Shown: piece by piece, positions 1-6,918 of the stretch
How positions within the stretch are numbered: position 1 is the first letter of the stretch
Layout of the letters: every line of letters begins with the position of its first letter
Assembly: GCA_945882005.1 (NCBI GenBank)
Contig: CAMCWG010000052.1
Span: 1 to 12,992 of the forward strand
Origin: Bordetella parapertussis
GTDB lineage: Bacteria > Pseudomonadota > Gammaproteobacteria > Burkholderiales > Burkholderiaceae_B
DNA length: 12,992 bases
Reading direction: 5' to 3'
Position numbers and translations under genes: made by a program
The notes under the pieces: model-generated
Told to the model about the DNA's origin: nothing
Databases searched by the model: none
Seen by the model: only the letters and a program-made list of their open reading frames with translations

Positions 1-108
1 AAAGAACTCCACAAAGAGCTCCACGGAATGACGTGGAAGCTGCTTGGCGGTGCGTCAGCGTTAGTAACTGCGGTTTACTTTATCGCAAAAAACGTGAGTG
101 CCTATTAA
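1..108 (+). CDS. C-terminal end of a small membrane-anchored protein (partial)
   Basis: Frame 1 is open from the first base and ends at TAA (106-108), leaving 35 residues of a gene that begins outside the window. The visible tail has a charged, helix-prone start (KELHKELHGMTWK) followed by one hydrophobic stretch (LLGGASALVTAVYFIA) and a short polar end. This looks like a coiled-coil or amphipathic segment followed by a C-terminal transmembrane anchor. Short proteins of the DUF1640 or XhlA type have this arrangement, but the fragment is too short to assign a family and I do not claim a function. The stop lies three bases from the stop of the convergent hydrolase gene, so the two genes are packed tail to tail with no room for a terminator. 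That tight fit and the anchor-like composition are the reasons to call it real. Confidence 0.55.
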   Translation, partial: KELHKELHGMTWKLLGGASALVTAVYFIAKNVSAY

Positions 109-111
109 CCC

Positions 112-1134
112 TCAGCGCCCTAAACGTCCCCCTGCGTGAGCAAGGTAGAACCATTCTTGTCCGGGCTGCGATTTCATATTCGGAAACACAACAAAGCAAT
201 CGCGTTCTGCAATAATTTGCGTGCCATCGGCTCGGGTACCGATGCATTCGCCCTGTTTGATGGAGTCAAAGCTCTTCCAGGGTTTGGCAAACTGATCGTT
301 CATATCAAAGCGATCAAATACGTCATAAAGACCGAGCACTTCAAACTCTTTTGCTGCAGCGGGCGGTGCTCCCGCGAGCATGCCGAGATAGGTCAGGGTA
401 TTTACAATTGCCTGGTAGGCCACCTCGCGTCCAGCTGCATCATCGTGCTGGCTGCACTCCAGGGTGATTGACCATCCCCCCGCAGAGCGCATGTATTCGG
501 TGGTACCGATTCCGTAACGCGTATCGACATCTACATCCTTGGCATTGAAGCGTCCCGCTTTGACTTCTGAAGCGCGCCGCTCGATTCCTTTGGCATAGGT
601 GCTCAGCCAGCCATACACAAACCGCTTACAACCGAGCCGCGTAATGAGCTCTTCTTCGATCTCTGCATGCGAAAAAGGCTCTAGCGCTTGGCTGTTGTTT
701 GACGGACCAAAGAGTGCGAAGGCCGTATCGCCGCTCTGAAAGGAGTGGAGATCTAATAGACCATCGTGCTCTGCTAGCAATGGGCAGAGCCAGTTGGCGA
801 TGTGATCCTCATATTGCACCGGTGACGCAGTCGGCATTAAACGGCGATTCAAGTTCCGGTCGCCCGCACGTCTCTTTAGTCGGTAAGCCTTGGGATTCGT
901 GACCGGTACAAAGGTCACGAATCCTTTTAGCAACTTTAGCTCACCTGACTCAAACTGCTTGATCAACCTCTCGATTGCAAAGGTTCCGCATGTCTCATTG
1001 CCATGGACAGCAGCCGTGACAATGAGCTTGGGGCCTGCGATCGGGCTGCGGATTCTTGTTGTCTGAAACGGGCGTTCCTGATCAAGTGGAATCTGCTCTG
1101 GGAGATCGGTTAGCAGTGTTGAGGGTAATGCCAT
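112..1134 (-). CDS. M14-family aspartoacylase / succinylglutamate desuccinylase-like zinc hydrolase
   Basis: Predicted cytoplasmic zinc hydrolase of 340 residues that would cleave an N-acyl group from an amino acid or similar amide. Seen: the zinc motif HGNE (H44, E47), a substrate-binding-like block NPKA...DRNLNR at about residues 80-97, the third zinc ligand in LDLHSF (H130), and the likely catalytic glutamate in SITLECSQHDD (E226). This order is that of AstE/aspartoacylase-type M14 proteins. There is no signal peptide. The start chosen is ATG at 1134, two bases after the stop of the Bug gene; the open frame extends 15 codons further upstream, but that would run into the Bug coding end. It is the last gene of a three-gene minus-strand operon. 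The neighbour suggests the substrate may be an imported acylated compound, but this is inference. AstE itself is unlikely because no other ast genes are present. Confidence 0.85.
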   Translation of the reverse strand: MALPSTLLTDLPEQIPLDQERPFQTTRIRSPIAGPKLIVTAAVHGNETCGTFAIERLIKQFESGELKLLKGFVTFVPVTNPKAYRLKRRAGDRNLNRRLMPTASPVQYEDHIANWLCPLLAEHDGLLDLHSFQSGDTAFALFGPSNNSQALEPFSHAEIEEELITRLGCKRFVYGWLSTYAKGIERRASEVKAGRFNAKDVDVDTRYGIGTTEYMRSAGGWSITLECSQHDDAAGREVAYQAIVNTLTYLGMLAGAPPAAAKEFEVLGLYDVFDRFDMNDQFAKPWKSFDSIKQGECIGTRADGTQIIAERDCFVVFPNMKSQPGQEWFYLAHAGGRLGR

Positions 1135-1136
1135 GT

Positions 1137-2102
1137 TTAATCCGCTTTGATGTTGGAGGCCGTTACTGTTTTGCCCCAAAGTGCAAAGTCAGACTTGATG
1201 CGGTCTGCGGTTTGTTGCGGCGTAAAGGGCATGGGCTCATAGCCTTCACGTTTAATCGCAGCAATGACTTCAGGATCTTTCATGATAGAGGCAAGCGCAG
1301 GCACAAGCTTATCCATCACTTCCTTCGGGAGTCCGGCTGGTCCGACAATACCGAACCAAATAGTTGCGTCAAAACCGGGGAAGCCTGATTCAGCCATTGT
1401 TGGGACATTCGGAAACATGGAGCTACGCTTGCTAGAGGTGTCGGCAAGTGCACGCAGTTTGCCCGACTGAATCTGGGTCGCTGCAGCACCTAGAGAAGAG
1501 AACAAGACTGGTACATGCCCACCAAGCAATTCAGCGAGAGCGGGATTGCCGCCCTTATACGGGATGTGCGCAATGTCTAACTTCGCAGCCGCTTTGAATT
1601 GTTCACCCGCGAGGTGACCAACGCCACCAACGCCTGACGTGCCATAGCTCCAGTTCTTTGGATCTTTTTTCGCTAACTCCACCAGCGTCTTGATGTCAGT
1701 TGCCTTCGAAGTGGGCAGAACGACAACCACCACACCGCCACCACCTACCATGGAAATTGGCGTAAAGCTCTTGAGGGGGTCATAACCGAGCTTTCGCATA
1801 TGCGGCAAGATCGTCATTGGCCCCGAGTCTGTAATGTGTAGTGTGTAGCCGTCGGCTGGTGCTTTGGCTGTTAGATCTGCCGCGACTGAAGCACCTGCGC
1901 CCGGTTTGTAGTCGATGACGAAAGGCTGCTTAAGTATCTTTGACAGCCGATCCGTAATTGGGCGAATGAGTTTGTCTGCAGCGCCACCTGGTGCGTAGCC
2001 GACCAACATCTTGATTGGCTTATCTGGGTATTCTGCGTGAGCGGCTGTACCGACCGCGGAAAGTGTGATTGCTGCAGCCAACATTGTTTTTATCAAGTGC
2101 AT
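1137..2102 (-). CDS. Bug-family (TctC-like) periplasmic solute-binding protein
   Basis: Periplasmic binding protein of 321 residues, of the Bug/TctC family that captures carboxylates and other small organic ligands. Seen: a Sec signal peptide with likely cleavage after AHA (residue 23), then the family start EYPDKPIKMLVGYAPGGAAD, the PGAGAS loop at about 68-72, the IPYKGGNPALAELLGGHV block at about 180-197, and GIVGPAGLPKEV near 251. Length is normal for the family. ATG at 2102 has a good ribosome-binding site (AGGAG, six bases upstream). It sits 16 bp after the oxidoreductase gene and two bases before the hydrolase gene, so all three are probably one transcript. No TctA or TctB membrane genes are nearby, which is common for Bug proteins in Bordetella-like bacteria. 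It may use a distant TctAB or act as a sensor. The ligand is unknown. Confidence 0.93.
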   Translation of the reverse strand: MHLIKTMLAAAITLSAVGTAAHAEYPDKPIKMLVGYAPGGAADKLIRPITDRLSKILKQPFVIDYKPGAGASVAADLTAKAPADGYTLHITDSGPMTILPHMRKLGYDPLKSFTPISMVGGGGVVVVVLPTSKATDIKTLVELAKKDPKNWSYGTSGVGGVGHLAGEQFKAAAKLDIAHIPYKGGNPALAELLGGHVPVLFSSLGAAATQIQSGKLRALADTSSKRSSMFPNVPTMAESGFPGFDATIWFGIVGPAGLPKEVMDKLVPALASIMKDPEVIAAIKREGYEPMPFTPQQTADRIKSDFALWGKTVTASNIKAD

Positions 2103-2118
2103 GTGAGTCTCCTAGGTG

Positions 2119-3123
2119 TTAACTTTTAAATAAATCATCAGGGATTAAAACAATGGCACCCTGTGTGGTCCGGCCCTCCAATAGGCGATGTGACTCGCTT
2201 GCTTGGCTAAGGGGTAAAAGCTTCTCAATGTCGAGACGTATGGCTGCATCCCCAAGGATCTCAAACGCCTCTTTGCTCATGGCGAGCATATTCTCACGAT
2301 CCGCTACGTAGGTACGAAGCGTTGGACGACATACCCAAAGAGATTTGCTGTGGAGATCCTGCAGTGCAAACCCTTCGACCTGCCCAGAGGCCGTCCCATA
2401 GTTGACGACGAGCCCCTTGGGCTCAAGGCATTTTAGTGACCCTTCGAAAGTGTCTTTGCCGACGGAGTCAAAGACCACACTGACGCCTTTGCCACTTGTG
2501 ATGCGATTGACTTCGGTCACAAAGTCGTGCGTACGGTAGTTAATCGCCGCATCCGCACCGAGCTCAAGCGCTGTGCGAACTTTTGCTTCGCTGCCAGCGG
2601 TTGCAATGACGATTAACCCGAGACGTTTGGCCCATTGCACAAGAATTTGACCAACGCCACCAGCGGCTGCGTGTACTAAAACGCGTGTGCCGGGCTTAAG
2701 GTCGCGCATTTGCTTGAGCAGATATTGCGAGGTGAGGGCGCGCACAAGGCCTGCAGCGACACGCACATCGTCCAACGATTCTGGCACGGGGATGACACGT
2801 TCAGCGGGAAGCGCTACATGTGTGCAATAACTGCCAACTCCTGCATTCGTGTAGGTGGCTTTCTGCCCGATAGTTAGGTCCTTGACCTCTGATCCTAGCG
2901 CGACGATGCGTCCAACTGCGCTCACCCCAGGGATAAATGGCGGAGTGGGGTTGTGCGAGTGCGGTTGTCCGGCACGCAAATAAATGTCAACAAAATTGAC
3001 AGCGACGGCCGTGTGCGCAATCACCACCTCGGTTGGGTTGGGTACGGGCATAGGAATGTTTTGAGGCTTAAGCACCTCTGGACCGCCGATTGCGGTGACG
3101 TATACGGCGAACGGCGAAGACAT
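2119..3123 (-). CDS. Zinc-independent NADPH:quinone oxidoreductase-family protein (MDR superfamily)
   Basis: Soluble medium-chain reductase of 334 residues, expected to transfer hydride from NADPH to a quinone, enone or enoyl-type substrate. Seen: the N-terminal GGPEVL segment (13-18), the quinone-oxidoreductase signature NFVDIYLRAG (43-52), the GroES-like domain up to about residue 125, and the Rossmann dinucleotide loop HAAAGGVG (151-158). The structural and catalytic zinc ligands of alcohol dehydrogenases are absent, as expected for the QOR branch. ATG at 3123 is preceded by AAGGA ten bases upstream. It is the first gene of the minus-strand operon with the Bug protein and the M14 hydrolase, and a good promoter lies upstream (3163-3192). 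The substrate cannot be told from sequence. An enoyl- or acryloyl-CoA reductase is an alternative within the same fold. Confidence 0.9.
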   Translation of the reverse strand: MSSPFAVYVTAIGGPEVLKPQNIPMPVPNPTEVVIAHTAVAVNFVDIYLRAGQPHSHNPTPPFIPGVSAVGRIVALGSEVKDLTIGQKATYTNAGVGSYCTHVALPAERVIPVPESLDDVRVAAGLVRALTSQYLLKQMRDLKPGTRVLVHAAAGGVGQILVQWAKRLGLIVIATAGSEAKVRTALELGADAAINYRTHDFVTEVNRITSGKGVSVVFDSVGKDTFEGSLKCLEPKGLVVNYGTASGQVEGFALQDLHSKSLWVCRPTLRTYVADRENMLAMSKEAFEILGDAAIRLDIEKLLPLSQASESHRLLEGRTTQGAIVLIPDDLFKS

Positions 3124-3162
3124 ATCCCGAATTCCTTTTTATGTTGCAAAGAATAAAATTGG

Positions 3163-3192
3163 ATACTACAGACTCTAGTGCGTAGCAGTCAA
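3163..3192 (-). promoter_or_regulatory. Predicted sigma70 promoter for the oxidoreductase-Bug-hydrolase operon
   Basis: On the minus strand TTGACT (3192-3187, five of six matches to the -35 consensus) is followed after 18 bp by TAGTAT (3168-3163, four of six). Transcription would start near 3156, giving a leader of about 33 bases before ATG 3123. A copy of ACTCTAGTG (3172-3180) lies inside the spacer, where a bound regulator could block polymerase. Predicted by eye only. Confidence 0.5.
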
Positions 3193-3201
3193 AAAACGGG
3201 T

Positions 3202-3230
3202 ACTCTAGTGTTTACCCTTAATTCAGGGTT
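3202..3230. promoter_or_regulatory. Shared 29-bp operator candidate, copy 1
   Basis: The sequence ACTCTAGTGTTTACCC (3202-3217) is followed by eight bases and GGGTT (3226-3230). The same composite, ACWCTAGTGTTWACCC plus eight bases plus GGGTT, recurs at 10813-10841 in the other divergent control region. The two copies agree at 14 of 16 positions in the left part and 5 of 5 in the right part. ACCC and GGGT form a small dyad around the variable eight bases. The site lies between the two opposed promoters here, ending seven bases before the predicted -35 box of the first TRAP operon. The binding protein is unknown, and no DNA-binding regulator is encoded in the window. Confidence 0.5.
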
Positions 3231-3236
3231 GGTGTG

Positions 3237-3265
3237 TTGTGATGAATGGCATGTGCGCCTACACT
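3237..3265 (+). promoter_or_regulatory. Predicted sigma70 promoter for the first TRAP operon
   Basis: TTGTGA (3237-3242) and TACACT (3260-3265) are separated by exactly 17 bp, each matching four of six consensus bases. Transcription would start near 3272 and leave a leader of about 70 bases before ATG 3341. The shared 29-bp element ends just upstream, a fitting place for an activator. The moderate box quality fits activator dependence. Predicted by eye only. Confidence 0.4.
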
Positions 3266-3340
3266 CACGAACCAAGTCAGAAGACTTTTAAAGAAGGCCT
3301 AGCTCGCTAGGTACCCATTTTCTCGCTCAAGGATCTCCTC

Positions 3341-4312
3341 ATGCGTAAAACCTTATCGGTCGTTGTTGCAAGTTTGTTGGCAACTGTTGGCTTTTCGGCT
3401 CAAAGCCAGACTAAGTGGGACCTGCCCACCGCGTACTCACCTTCGATTTTCCACACTGAAAACTTGGTTGAGTTTTCGAAAGACGTCGCAAAAGCGACAG
3501 GTGGCAAACTGAACATCACCGTTCACCCGAACGCATCGCTCTTCAAAGCACCTGAGATCAAGCGCGCTGTGCAAGGCAACCAGGCACAACTCGGTGAGAT
3601 TCTGCTCGTTAACTTTGCCAACGAAGATCCGATTTATGAGCTTGATGGTGTACCTTTCTTGGTCAGCAACTATGCAGGCGCTAAGAAGCTGGCCGCCATT
3701 CAAAAGCCTTACCTGGAAAAGAAACTGGCTTCACAGGGCATGATGCTGTTGTTTGCAGTGCCATGGCCACCACAGGGCATCTTCTCTAACCGTGACCTCA
3801 AGAGTGTTGCGGACATGAAGGGTTTGAAGTGGCGCTCATACAGCCCAGCGACTGCCAAAATTGCTGAGCTCGTTGGTGCGCAACCCGTGACGATTCAAGC
3901 GGCTGAAGTTTCACAAGCCATGGCAACAGGCGTGATGGATTCGATGATCTCCTCTAGCGCAACTGGCGTTGACACCAAGACCTACGAGTACATCAAGAAG
4001 TTCTATGACAACCAAGCTTGGATTCCCAAGAATGCGGTCATCATGAACAAGAAGGCTTTCGATGCCTTGGATGAAGCCACACGTAAAGCCTTGTTGGCTG
4101 AAGCTGCTAAAGCCGAAGAGCGTGGTTGGAAGATCTCTGAAGCTAAGACGAACGAGTATCTGGCTGCATGGAAAAAGAACGGTGGCCAGGTGATTCAGCC
4201 TTCCGCCGAGCTGACCAAAGGCTTGAATGAGATCGGTCAAAAAATGCTCGCCGACTACCTGAAGAAAGCGGGTAAAGATGGCCAAGCCATCATTGACGCT
4301 CTCAAAAAGTAA
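3341..4312 (+). CDS. dctP: TRAP transporter periplasmic binding protein DctP (Sec type)
   Basis: Periplasmic receptor of a TRAP carboxylate transporter, 323 residues, normal for the DctP family. It binds an organic acid and delivers it to the DctQM membrane part, driven by the sodium gradient in characterised members. Seen: a Sec signal peptide (MRKTLSVVVASLLATVGFSA, cleavage near 20-22), the first domain with LFKAPEIKRAVQGNQAQLGE (68-86), and the family hallmark ADMKGLKWRSYSP, where R165 is the arginine that usually pairs with the substrate carboxylate. The following block has the usual VTIQAAEVSQAMATGVMDSM order. ATG 3341 has AAGGA seven bases upstream. dctQ begins three bases after the stop, so the operon is tight. 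It lacks the Tat signal seen in the second DctP and belongs to a different subgroup. The ligand is unknown. Confidence 0.95.
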   Translation: MRKTLSVVVASLLATVGFSAQSQTKWDLPTAYSPSIFHTENLVEFSKDVAKATGGKLNITVHPNASLFKAPEIKRAVQGNQAQLGEILLVNFANEDPIYELDGVPFLVSNYAGAKKLAAIQKPYLEKKLASQGMMLLFAVPWPPQGIFSNRDLKSVADMKGLKWRSYSPATAKIAELVGAQPVTIQAAEVSQAMATGVMDSMISSSATGVDTKTYEYIKKFYDNQAWIPKNAVIMNKKAFDALDEATRKALLAEAAKAEERGWKISEAKTNEYLAAWKKNGGQVIQPSAELTKGLNEIGQKMLADYLKKAGKDGQAIIDALKK

Positions 4313-4315
4313 AAA

Positions 4316-4825
4316 ATGCGCAAGCTGCTGAATGGGATTTACTCCGCCGCCGAATTTTTGGCGGCGGTTTGTATGGTGGGTGTTTTACTAGCCGTACTGA
4401 CGAGTATCCTGAGCCGGCAACTCGAGTTCCATGTGTCGGGACTTGATGCCTATGCGGGATATTTCATGGCTTCGGCTGGTTTCTTGGCGCTGGCGTCGAC
4501 CCTACGCCATGGTGAGCACATTCGCGTAACACTTATTTTGAATGCGCTCGCGCCTGCGGGTAAAAGGCGCTTGGATATTGCTGCGCTAGCGGTAGGGATC
4601 GCGATTGCTGTATCTCTTGCAGTTTTTAGCACAAAACTAGTGTTGGACTCGTATACCTTCAACGATATTTCCACGAGCAATGACGCGACGCCTCTCTGGA
4701 TTCCGCAGTTAGGGATGTCGATTGGAACGATCTTGCTGCTGATTGCCTTTATTGATTTATTCGTGAGCCGCATACGTGGCGATGAGTCTGGTATGGATGC
4801 GCAGGAGCAACAACGCCATGAATGA
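4316..4825 (+). CDS. dctQ: TRAP transporter small membrane subunit DctQ
   Basis: Small integral membrane subunit, 169 residues, that pairs with DctM and forms the scaffold of the TRAP carrier. Seen: four hydrophobic segments at roughly residues 10-32, 45-62, 88-112 and 130-151, with the typical DctQ motif GEHIRVTLILN (66-76) after the second helix. The C-terminal tail is short and charged (SRIRGDESGMDAQEQQRHE). The gene starts three bases after the dctP stop and overlaps dctM by eight bases in ATGAATGA (4818-4825), consistent with translational coupling of the two membrane subunits. Sequence conservation in this family is low, so the call rests on length, hydropathy, the GEHIRV motif and position between dctP and dctM, which together are convincing. 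Confidence 0.93.
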   Translation: MRKLLNGIYSAAEFLAAVCMVGVLLAVLTSILSRQLEFHVSGLDAYAGYFMASAGFLALASTLRHGEHIRVTLILNALAPAGKRRLDIAALAVGIAIAVSLAVFSTKLVLDSYTFNDISTSNDATPLWIPQLGMSIGTILLLIAFIDLFVSRIRGDESGMDAQEQQRHE

Positions 4826-6119
4826 CATTCTTATTGTGACGTTGTTGATTGTTTCGCTCTTCGGTTTTTTAGCGGGCGGAGTTTGGGTTGGTCTGACATT
4901 AGCCGGTACTGCTTGGATTGGAATGGAGCTGTTCTCCTCCAGACCCGCGGGCGATGCGATGGCCATCACGATCTGGGGCGCATCCTCGAGCTGGACACTC
5001 ACCGCCTTGCCTCTTTTCCTATGGATGGGGGAGATTCTGTTTCGCACTCGCCTCTCGCAAGATTTGTTTAAGGGCTTGGCGCCCTGGCTGAATAAATTAC
5101 CTGGGCGATTACTGCATACAAACGTCATCGGCTGTGCGATCTTTGCTGCGGTCTCTGGTTCGTCGGCCGCAACCTGTGCCACGATTGGCAAAATGACGCT
5201 ACCTGAGCTTAAGCGTCGCGGGTATCCTGACGACATGGTCATGGGTACGTTGGCTGGAGCGGGCACCTTAGGTTTGCTTATTCCACCATCGATCATCATG
5301 ATTGTTTACGGGGTGGCAGCTGAAGTCTCCATCGCGAAACTCTTCATTGCAGGTGTACTGCCGGGCATATTTTTGGCGCTGTTATTCATGGGGTATATCG
5401 TTTTTTGGGCGGTACGTAACCCAGATAAGGTCCCCTTGGCAGACCCAGAAATGTCGCTCAAGCAGAAGCTGTATCAATCAAGACACTTGATACCAGTTTT
5501 GCTACTCATTACCGCAGTGCTTGGGTCCATTTACAGCGGGGTAGCTACCGCAACTGAGGCGGCCGCCATCGGTGTCCTCGGATCGCTCATCGTTTCTGTC
5601 GCTCAAGGCTCTTTGACCTGGGAAACATTCAAAGGCTCGTTGCTGGGTGCAACACGTTTGTACTGCATGATTGCCTTGATTCTTGCGGGCGCTCAGTTTT
5701 TGACGCTATCCATGGGATACATTGGCTTGCCGCGTGCCTTGGCAGAGTGGATTGGCACTCTTGGTTTGTCCCAATTTGGGCTGATTTTGGTGCTGATGGT
5801 CTTCTTTATCGTCTTGGGGTGTTTTCTAGATGGTATTTCGATGGTCGTTCTTACGATGGGAGTTCTATTGCCTACCGTCACTGCGGCTGGAATCGATTTA
5901 ATTTGGTTTGGTATCTTTATTGTTTTTGTGGTTGAAATGGCGCAGATCACGCCGCCCGTGGGTTTCAACCTCTTCGTGTTATCGGGAATGACCGGGCGCG
6001 AGCTTCCCTATGTGGCACGAGTCTCCCTCCCGCTGTTTGTTTTGATGGTTGCTGCAGTCATATTTTTATATTTTGTACCGGAACTTGCAACATTCCTGCC
6101 CAAGCACATGAAGCTCTAG
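4818..6119 (+). CDS. dctM: TRAP transporter large membrane subunit DctM
   Basis: Large permease subunit of 433 residues, the usual DctM size, with about 12 hydrophobic segments forming the ion-coupled elevator domain. Seen: ASSSWTLTALPLFLWMGEIL (55-74), the family block SGSSAAT (113-119), ELKRRGYPDDMVMGTLAGAGTLGLLIPPSI (130-159), its second-half counterpart with ATEAAAIGVLGS, and the late block FLDGISMVVLTMG with MAQITPPVGFN. These SGS and PPS/PPVG repeats are the internal duplication typical of DctM. An ATG at 4776 is in frame, but the start chosen is ATG 4818, which gives the normal N terminus, has AGGAG ten bases upstream and couples to the dctQ stop. The stop (6117-6119) overlaps the stop of the convergent hydratase gene in the palindrome CTAG, so no terminator separates the operons. 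Confidence 0.95.
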   Translation: MNDILIVTLLIVSLFGFLAGGVWVGLTLAGTAWIGMELFSSRPAGDAMAITIWGASSSWTLTALPLFLWMGEILFRTRLSQDLFKGLAPWLNKLPGRLLHTNVIGCAIFAAVSGSSAATCATIGKMTLPELKRRGYPDDMVMGTLAGAGTLGLLIPPSIIMIVYGVAAEVSIAKLFIAGVLPGIFLALLFMGYIVFWAVRNPDKVPLADPEMSLKQKLYQSRHLIPVLLLITAVLGSIYSGVATATEAAAIGVLGSLIVSVAQGSLTWETFKGSLLGATRLYCMIALILAGAQFLTLSMGYIGLPRALAEWIGTLGLSQFGLILVLMVFFIVLGCFLDGISMVVLTMGVLLPTVTAAGIDLIWFGIFIVFVVEMAQITPPVGFNLFVLSGMTGRELPYVARVSLPLFVLMVAAVIFLYFVPELATFLPKHMKL

Positions 6120-6913
6120 GATTCCAATTCGCGCGGCGGAGCCCAGGCTGGTAAACGTTTTTCTAGAAACGCTGCCATCCCCTCCCGGCCGGGCTCGCTA
6201 CGCTGTGCATTTAAAGACAGCACGAGTAAATCTTTCGAAGTGGCCTGCTGTTCTGACCGATCCAGACTATGGATCGTTTGTTTCGTTTGTCGAACGCAAG
6301 GTGCTTGCGTAAGTGTCAGTGAGCCGAGAAATGCATTCACATTCCCGTCTAAATCGTAGTCTTCGCACACATCATGCAACAGACCTAAGCGCCACGCCTC
6401 AGAGGCTGTGAACGTTTCCCCGGCAAGCAACCAGCGCGACGCTGCGCGCTGACCAATCGCTCGAATAAGGTGAGGGGCTGATAAGGTGGGAACAAGTCCC
6501 ATCCTGGTCTCGGAATACGAAAATGTCGCGGTGCGGCTTCCAAACGCAACATCTGCGCAAGCCACCAAGGTCGCACCAAGACCGATGCATTCGCCATTGA
6601 CGCGGGCGATGACCGGCTTGGCAGAAGCGTAGACCGTCTGAAGCAAACGCTCGATTAACGCTAACGCCTCGTGTTGCTGGGCTTCGTCTGCTTGCGATGC
6701 GCCGTGCATCCACTCCAAATCCACACCCGAACAAAAGGCAGTTGCCTTTGAAGCGAGAACGATCGCATTCACTTCCGGATCGTCCGCCAATCCTTCGATT
6801 ACCTCAATGAGCTCATTGGCCATGAGCGCATTGATGGCATTTTGCTTCTCCACCCGGTTCAGCCAAACAACGGCAGTACCGGGACCATAGGCGACTTCTA
6901 CTGTCTTAAGCAT
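6116..6913 (-). CDS. Enoyl-CoA hydratase/isomerase (crotonase) family protein, methylglutaconyl-CoA hydratase-like
   Basis: Crotonase-fold enzyme of 265 residues acting on an acyl-CoA thioester. Seen: NRVEKQNAINALM near the N terminus, the first oxyanion-hole region AFCSGVDL (59-66), the second region NGECIGLGATL (106-116), the retained glutamate in FSYSETRMGLVP (E135), and the usual C-terminal EGMAAFLEKRLPAW (244-257). By my alignment, the other catalytic glutamate of classical hydratases (Glu144 in rat mitochondrial hydratase) is T115 here. The layout around SETRMGLVPTLSAPHLIRAIG resembles LiuC/AtuE-like hydratases of leucine and terpenoid breakdown, but substrate is not proven. ATG 6913 lies five bases after the dctM stop on the same strand, with no clear Shine-Dalgarno of its own, so it is probably translated by coupling as the fourth gene of the second TRAP operon. 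Confidence 0.9.
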   Translation of the reverse strand: MLKTVEVAYGPGTAVVWLNRVEKQNAINALMANELIEVIEGLADDPEVNAIVLASKATAFCSGVDLEWMHGASQADEAQQHEALALIERLLQTVYASAKPVIARVNGECIGLGATLVACADVAFGSRTATFSYSETRMGLVPTLSAPHLIRAIGQRAASRWLLAGETFTASEAWRLGLLHDVCEDYDLDGNVNAFLGSLTLTQAPCVRQTKQTIHSLDRSEQQATSKDLLVLSLNAQRSEPGREGMAAFLEKRLPAWAPPRELES

Positions 6914-6918
6914 GATGA

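Noticed and set aside
1135..1179. Upstream extension of the M14 hydrolase
   Set aside because: It would overlap the Bug gene coding end by 43 bases without a visible ribosome-binding site; ATG 1134 directly follows the Bug stop.
1137..2102. A complete tripartite tricarboxylate transporter (TctCBA)
   Set aside because: Only the binding protein is present; no TctA or TctB gene is found on either side.
3274..3311. Two small inverted repeats (AAGTC/GACTT and CCTAGC/GCTAGG) in the leader of the first dctP as a riboswitch or attenuator
   Set aside because: Stems are only five or six pairs, with no T tract, no alternative pairing and no recognisable aptamer.
4637..4644. CTAGTGTT inside dctQ as a further copy of the shared element
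   Set aside because: It lacks the ACCC and GGGTT parts and lies in coding sequence. The CTAGTG hexamer alone also occurs in coding sequence near 7541, 7893 and 8437, so only the full 29-bp composite is treated as significant.
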